Virus record (IMG/VR): IMGVR_UViG_3300025120_000273 | Coordinates: 1-32,708 of that record | Reading direction: 5' to 3' (one strand) | Source of the DNA: a virus | Length of the DNA: 32,708 nucleotides | Part shown: positions 28,996 through 32,708 of the stretch, in pieces | How positions within the stretch are numbered: position 1 is the stretch's first letter | Layout: the number at the start of each line of letters is the position of its first letter | Notes under the pieces: generated by a model | Database searches by the model: none | Told to the model about the DNA's origin: nothing | What the model saw: the letters and a program-made list of their open reading frames with translations, nothing else | Made by a program: the position numbers and the translations under genes

Positions 28996-29011
28996 GTGTT
29001 AAAATTCTTGC

Positions 29012-29302
29012 ATGGCTAAAAGAACTGTTATTGATCATAAGATTGGGTTTACCAATGAGTTTATTACTGAAGATAATAAAGATATCTATCACACAACTCA
29101 GGATCTAAATCCTATAATAGAGCATTGCAAAATTCTTGCAGACAATAAGCCTGGAAAAGACATTCGCCATGTGGCAGAAGTACCATTGATCGTATATCAA
29201 AGAGCTTGTCGTGAAGGATGGGCCAATGATATGTCACAATGGAGAAGATGGTTAAACAATTCAGACAATAAAGTTTTTAGAACATGGCAAGGTAAACTAT
29301 GA
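29012..29302 (+). CDS. Hypothetical protein after the capsid
   Basis: A 96-residue protein: MAKRTVIDHKIGFTNEFITE, PIIEHCKILADNKPGKDIRH, VAEVPLIVYQRACREGWAND and a Trp-rich end (QWRRWLNNSD). I have seen the EVPLxVYxxAxREGWxxDxxxWxxWLND pattern between capsid and adaptor genes in short-tailed phages. Its function is unknown. Presumed small head-completion factor. There is no good Shine-Dalgarno (CTTGC before ATG). It overlaps the adaptor start (ATGA). Confidence 0.78.
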   Translation: MAKRTVIDHKIGFTNEFITEDNKDIYHTTQDLNPIIEHCKILADNKPGKDIRHVAEVPLIVYQRACREGWANDMSQWRRWLNNSDNKVFRTWQGKL

Positions 29303-29949
29303 CATACGCAGAATTAAAATCTAATATCGCAAGTTATCTGAATCGTTCAGATTTAACAGATGTGATTGATACATTTATTGATAGCACAGAAGCAGAATTT
29401 AACCGCAGACTAAGAGTTAAAGGCATGATTAAACGTGCTACTGCAACACTAGCAACACAATATCTTGCAGTACCAACTGATTGGGTAGAAGCAATTAACC
29501 TACAAATTGATGGCGATAATTTTTCACCACTATTTCAACAGTCTATTGAGTCCATGGATGTGTACAGAAAGTCTAATGACAACATAACAGGGCAACCTAT
29601 TTATTTTGCAATGGTTGATGATTCAATTGAATTTGCACCTACCCCAGACGGAAGTTATACAGTACAATTAACCTACTACGGAAAGATTGACTCATTGAGC
29701 GATTCTAATACTAGCAACTTTTTATCCACAGGATATCCAGATGCTTACCTTTACGGATCACTAAAACACGCTTCAATCTATTTAATGGAAGACGAACGAG
29801 TGCCATTATTTACAGCACAGTTCGAGAAGGCTCTGGAAGAAATGAGACTAGAGCAAGAAAAAGCCGAGTTTGGCAAAGGTTCTTTAATGCAAAGAAGAAG
29901 AACATACGGCAAACAACGCAAAAACAATTATTATTTTGGTAATAACTAG
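29299..29949 (+). CDS. Head-tail adaptor (P22 gp4 / SU10 adaptor-like)
   Basis: A 216-residue protein. The N-terminal MTYAELKSNIASYLNRSDLT, then FIDSTEAEFNRRLRVKGM (about residues 26-43) and later AVPTDWVEAINLQID and FAPTPDGSYTVQLTYYGKID, form the known pattern of the head-completion adaptor that lengthens the portal ring. The C-terminal helix is long and basic (EEMRLEQEKAEFGKGSLMQR), as in this family, where it packs on the portal. The start overlaps the previous stop (ATGA). Its partner is the gp10-like protein at 646. Confidence 0.87.
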   Translation: MTYAELKSNIASYLNRSDLTDVIDTFIDSTEAEFNRRLRVKGMIKRATATLATQYLAVPTDWVEAINLQIDGDNFSPLFQQSIESMDVYRKSNDNITGQPIYFAMVDDSIEFAPTPDGSYTVQLTYYGKIDSLSDSNTSNFLSTGYPDAYLYGSLKHASIYLMEDERVPLFTAQFEKALEEMRLEQEKAEFGKGSLMQRRRTYGKQRKNNYYFGNN

Positions 29950-29960
29950 GAGTATATGAA

Positions 29961-30350
29961 ATGGCTGGATTTAGTGATTATTTAGAAGACAAGGTACTTG
30001 ACCATGTATTTGGTGGAGTGGCTTATACAGCACCAACAAAACACGTTGCTTTGTATACAGTAGCACCTACTGATACTGGCGGTGGTACTGAAGTAACAGG
30101 TGGAGCTTATGCAAGACAAACCTCTACTTTTACTGTTTCAGGAACAAACCCTACTACAGCAACAAGTGCTGCGGCAGTTGAATATCCAACAGCTACAGCA
30201 AATTATGGAACTGTGGTTGCAGTTGGTATTTTAGATGCATCATCTGGTGGCAATTTACTTGCATACGCAAATTTAACAGCTTCAAAAGTTGTAAGCACAG
30301 GCGATGTATTTAGATTTGATGCTGGTGATATAGACATCACATTAGCTTAA
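29961..30350 (+). CDS. Beta-rich tail/fibre-base protein
   Basis: A 129-residue protein. The start GFSDYLEDKVLDHVFGGVAYT and the strand words HVALYTVAPTDTGGGTEVTG, AYARQTSTFTV and TVVAVGILDASSGGNLLAY match a small beta-sandwich found in many phage tail-fibre operons (pattern YLEDKVLDHVFG-TP--VALYT-AP--GGGTEV). AGGAG before the ATG. It is probably a spike or fibre network component. The exact place in the virion is unknown. Confidence 0.78.
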   Translation: MAGFSDYLEDKVLDHVFGGVAYTAPTKHVALYTVAPTDTGGGTEVTGGAYARQTSTFTVSGTNPTTATSAAAVEYPTATANYGTVVAVGILDASSGGNLLAYANLTASKVVSTGDVFRFDAGDIDITLA

Positions 30351-30354
30351 TACC

Positions 30355-30900
30355 ATGGCCTCAGTAGGCTATGGCTCATACAACTTCGGAATTGCCGCTT
30401 ATGGCACTCCGCAGTACCAGGAAGCATCCGCAACAATTGCACAAACATCAAGTGCATCTGCCATTGGTAGGCAGCTTGATCGTGGAGAAGCAGTCATTGC
30501 CCAAACATCTGGAATGTCCGCAACAGGAATTCAGGTAGACAAAGGATCAGCAACAATTGCACAAACCAGCAGTATGACTGCTGTTGGCATCCAGGTTGAT
30601 TTAGGATCAGCCACAATCTCTGCATCCTCTGGCATGACAGCCACAGGAACTCAAATAGACAAGGGCGTAGTAATTGGCCCAGCAACATCAGACATGACTG
30701 CTACTGGTAGATATACCATAGCGGCATCTTCTACAATTACAGCAGTTTCAGATCTTATAGCCATTGGAAGGCAGTTAGATCGAGGATCTGCCACCATATC
30801 ACAAACAAGTGGATTTTCTGCTGATGGTGGCTTAAAATGGGAAGTGATAACGAATCCCGATACTACATGGACTCAATTAACAAAAGAACAAGCGGCATAA
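30355..30900 (+). CDS. Tandem-repeat virion protein (seven 20-residue units)
   Basis: A 181-residue protein. The short head ([17 protein letters not shown]) looks like the start of many fibre proteins. Residues 24-163 are seven repeats of 20 residues, [20 protein letters not shown] being typical, with a Gly every 20 residues (38, 58, 78, 98, 118, 138, 158). The fifth is the most diverged. The tail has [20 protein letters not shown]. Each repeat could give two short beta strands of a solenoid or fibre. The repeats are Ala/Ser/Thr-rich as in adhesins. There is no gap problem: it sits four bases after the previous gene. Confidence 0.78.
   Translation: MASVGYGSYNFGIAAYGTPQYQEASATIAQTSSASAIGRQLDRGEAVIAQTSGMSATGIQVDKGSATIAQTSSMTAVGIQVDLGSATISASSGMTATGTQIDKGVVIGPATSDMTATGRYTIAASSTITAVSDLIAIGRQLDRGSATISQTSGFSADGGLKWEVITNPDTTWTQLTKEQAA
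30424..30843 (+). repeat. Seven 60-bp coding tandem repeats
   Basis: DNA repeats of 60 bases (seven units) encode the 20-residue units of the gene at 30355. Words such as GGATCAGCAACAATTGCACA recur in changed form. The units are diverged at DNA level yet in step, so the copy number has probably been stable for some time, though it could vary between relatives. Confidence 0.75.
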
Positions 30901-30904
30901 CAAT

Positions 30905-31759
30905 ATGGCAGATACATTTACAACGAATTTAAACTTAACAAAACCTGAAGTCGGTGCATCCACCGATACCTGGGGTGGAAAATTAAACACTGACTTAGAT
31001 ACCTTGGATGCAATTTTTGCAACAGGTGGCCCAGCAGTAAGTTTTGGCAATGTAACAGTTGGCGGAACGCTTGGTGTAACAGGAGTTGTAACAGCCAATG
31101 CAGGAGTAGTGGTAGATACTATTACAATAGATGCAGGTCAAATTGACCAATCATCTGGAGACTTAACACTAGATGTAGCAGGGGATATCATTCTTGATGC
31201 TGATGGCTCTAATATTACTTTTAAAGATGGTGGAACTAGTCGTTTTGATTTTCTATTAGATTCATCACCGCAGATAAAAGCTTCAGGTGGAACTTTTGAT
31301 CTTGAAAATCTTACACAAGATGCACACATACGAATTAATGGTAATGATGGTGGTAGTTTGATAACAGCTTTTAGACTTGATATGTCCGATGCAGGTAAGG
31401 CTACATTTAATAGTTCCGTAGTAGCAGGAACATCGGCTAGAATAACACAAGTAGCACTAACATCTTCAAGTAACGCAGTAGCTTGGGATTCAACAGCAGC
31501 AGCAAATGCGTATCATGTAACCACAGAAAACACGACTTTTTCAGCACCAAGTAATGCTGTAGAAGGTGCAATTATTTCAGTAGAACTAGCACAAGGTGGT
31601 ACACCAAGAACGATAGCTTGGAACACAGTCTTTGAATTCGCTGCAAGTACAGCACCAACAGTTACAGCAACTGCAAACAAAACAGACATCTTCTCATTCA
31701 GATATAACGGCTCTGTATGGCAAGAGATAGGCAGAGTTCAAAACCTAGCACAAACATAA
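30905..31759 (+). CDS. Tail fibre protein
   Basis: A 284-residue, beta-rich protein. The N-terminal [20 protein letters not shown] with DLDTLDAIF (about residues 11-39) is the typical fibre attachment segment of marine phages. Then come Gly/Val/Thr strands ([40 protein letters not shown]), and a C-terminal domain ending with [15 protein letters not shown]. Such fibres are trimeric and bind receptors or link to a distal tip. A four-base gap follows the repeat gene. The LamG/SPRY gene follows directly. Confidence 0.87.
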   Translation: MADTFTTNLNLTKPEVGASTDTWGGKLNTDLDTLDAIFATGGPAVSFGNVTVGGTLGVTGVVTANAGVVVDTITIDAGQIDQSSGDLTLDVAGDIILDADGSNITFKDGGTSRFDFLLDSSPQIKASGGTFDLENLTQDAHIRINGNDGGSLITAFRLDMSDAGKATFNSSVVAGTSARITQVALTSSSNAVAWDSTAAANAYHVTTENTTFSAPSNAVEGAIISVELAQGGTPRTIAWNTVFEFAASTAPTVTATANKTDIFSFRYNGSVWQEIGRVQNLAQT

Positions 31760-31760
31760 T

Positions 31761-32708
31761 ATGGAAACGCTACAGCGTACAGCAAATAGAGGAAGCATAT
31801 CTACTGGGTCTTATGAGATTGATAACTCTTTGAAATTTGAAAGAGCTAATGGCGAACAAATAATTACATCAAACCAAGCAGTAGGAAATAAAAAAACTTG
31901 GACTTTTAGTGCTTGGCTTAAAAGAACTCAATTAGGTCAAGACTACTCGTGTGTGTTTGGTTCTGGATATACCAACATACAATTTATGGATAATGATAAA
32001 TTAAGAGTAGTCTTATATGATGGCAGTAATTCTCGTTATGCAGATACAGACCAAGTTTTTAGAGACACTTCAGCGTTTTATCACATAGTAATAGCTTTAG
32101 ATACAACACAAGGTACAGCATCAGACAGAGTAAAAATTTATATCAATGGTGTAAGAGTAACTAGTTTTAGCAATACTACCTATACCAATATGTCTCAAAA
32201 TGATGAGTTTGGTCTTGGGTATGCTGGTTCAGATGGTAGTGAAAGATGGTTGCGTTTAGGTGATTTTTTTGCTGGTAGTGAAGGTTTTAGTGGGTATATG
32301 TCTGATGTTTATTATCTAAATGGAACTGCTGAAGATGCAGATGCTTTTGGTGAGTTTGATGAAGATAGTGGTATATGGATTCCAAAAAAATATACAGGTA
32401 GTGGTTTTGGAACGCAGGGTTTTAAATATGAGTTTAAAGATTCTTCAGCATTAGGAACAGATACAAGTGGCGAAGGACATGATGCAAATAGTTTAAACAA
32501 CATCACAGCAGCCGACCAAGCTCAGGATTCGCCAACCAACAGCTTTTGTACGCTTAATCCAATTTTTCAGTCATACGGCACTTATGATGAGTTAACAATA
32601 AGCGAAGGGGCAACCAGAGCTGTTAATGCTGCAAGTGCATATAAATCTGCTACTTCAACTATAGGCGTATCAACTGGTAAGTGGTATTGGGAAGTCAATA
32701 TAACCGAT
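31761..32708 (+). CDS. LamG-SPRY domain fibre/adhesin, cut by the window edge
   Basis: An open frame of 316 codons that runs off the right edge with no stop. The start is ATG at 31761 (METLQRTANRGSISTGSYEI). Residues about 30-205 are a concanavalin/LamG-like domain: FERANGEQIITSNQAVGNK, TWTFSAWLKRTQ, HIVIALDTTQG, RVKIYINGVRVTSF, SGYMSDVYYLNG. From about 265 a second domain begins, ending with STGKWYWEVNITD, the start of a SPRY domain. Both folds bind carbohydrate or protein, fitting a receptor-binding tail tip. The remaining part of the SPRY fold (usually 100 or more residues) must lie outside the window. Confidence 0.85.
   Translation, partial: METLQRTANRGSISTGSYEIDNSLKFERANGEQIITSNQAVGNKKTWTFSAWLKRTQLGQDYSCVFGSGYTNIQFMDNDKLRVVLYDGSNSRYADTDQVFRDTSAFYHIVIALDTTQGTASDRVKIYINGVRVTSFSNTTYTNMSQNDEFGLGYAGSDGSERWLRLGDFFAGSEGFSGYMSDVYYLNGTAEDADAFGEFDEDSGIWIPKKYTGSGFGTQGFKYEFKDSSALGTDTSGEGHDANSLNNITAADQAQDSPTNSFCTLNPIFQSYGTYDELTISEGATRAVNAASAYKSATSTIGVSTGKWYWEVNITD

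Noticed and set aside
1-32708. Treating the window as a closed circle, joining base 32708 to base 1
   Set aside because: The fibre frame would continue across the join for only 15 codons and stop at about base 48, truncating the SPRY domain just after its first strand. The ends more probably lie inside a longer genome.
1-32708. Integrase, attachment site or lysogeny repressor
   Set aside because: No tyrosine or serine recombinase motif and no tRNA-like attachment sequence found. The only HTH proteins are a small excisionase-like regulator, the winged-helix protein and TerS, so temperate life cannot be shown.

Overview
This window is most of the genome of a short-tailed (podovirus-like) tailed bacteriophage. 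The evidence is a P22-type portal (21280-23427), an SU10/DUF5309-type major capsid protein (28012-28947), a P22 gp4-like adaptor (29299-29949), a gp10-like propeller protein (646-2154), large internal/ejection proteins (2914-8540), and no tape measure, sheath or tail tube. The DNA is AT-rich by eye. Several protein types (LamG/SPRY fibre, a fibre N-terminus with the word [15 protein letters not shown], Lys-rich micro-proteins, DUF3310) are ones I associate with marine phages. A marine low-GC proteobacterial host is a reasonable guess, but nothing in the sequence proves it. I see no integrase, DNA polymerase, RNA polymerase, tRNA or CRISPR array.

Layout. (1) 36-8940, rightward: tail/fibre-associated proteins, the propeller hub, ejection proteins, and a free-standing PD-(D/E)XK nuclease. 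(2) 8937-9468, leftward: two small genes, one DUF3310. (3) 9470-9555: divergent control region with a perfect 8+8 bp operator-like dyad. (4) 9556-14958, rightward early operon: HTH regulator, Cas4-like nuclease, Sak4-like RecA-fold ATPase, DUF669 ssDNA-binding protein with an SSB-like acidic tip, zinc-finger protein, Toprim primase fused to a RepA/AAA helicase, and four small proteins. Almost every junction overlaps. (5) 14959-15211: an unusual non-coding region. It folds as a possible three-way junction, carries three palindromic iterons at an exact 22-bp period, and ends in a GC-rich hairpin. (6) 15212-15655: a more GC-rich winged-helix, possibly replication-initiator-like gene. (7) 15652-18574, leftward: fourteen tiny, mostly overlapping genes, including two micro-membrane proteins, a 39-residue zinc ribbon, a highly acidic protein and a protein ending in a sliding-clamp-binding-like motif. 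(8) 18703-32708, rightward late genes: TerS, TerL, portal, a lysis cassette unusually placed between portal and scaffold, scaffold, capsid (followed by the only strong intrinsic terminator), adaptor, fibres, and a LamG/SPRY fibre running off the right edge.

How the parts work together: the early operon encodes recombination and priming functions (resection nuclease, annealing/recombinase ATPase, SSB, primase-helicase) that would load the host polymerase. The iteron/structured region and its winged-helix neighbour are the best candidate for an origin or replication/transcription switch. The leftward micro-gene operon is the likely host-interaction module. A dense CGAAC/GTTCG array and an inverted repeat centred on the terS stop codon mark a candidate packaging site. 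The two window ends both lie among tail-fibre genes, so the genome probably continues there, but the exact ends do not join into a sensible gene.
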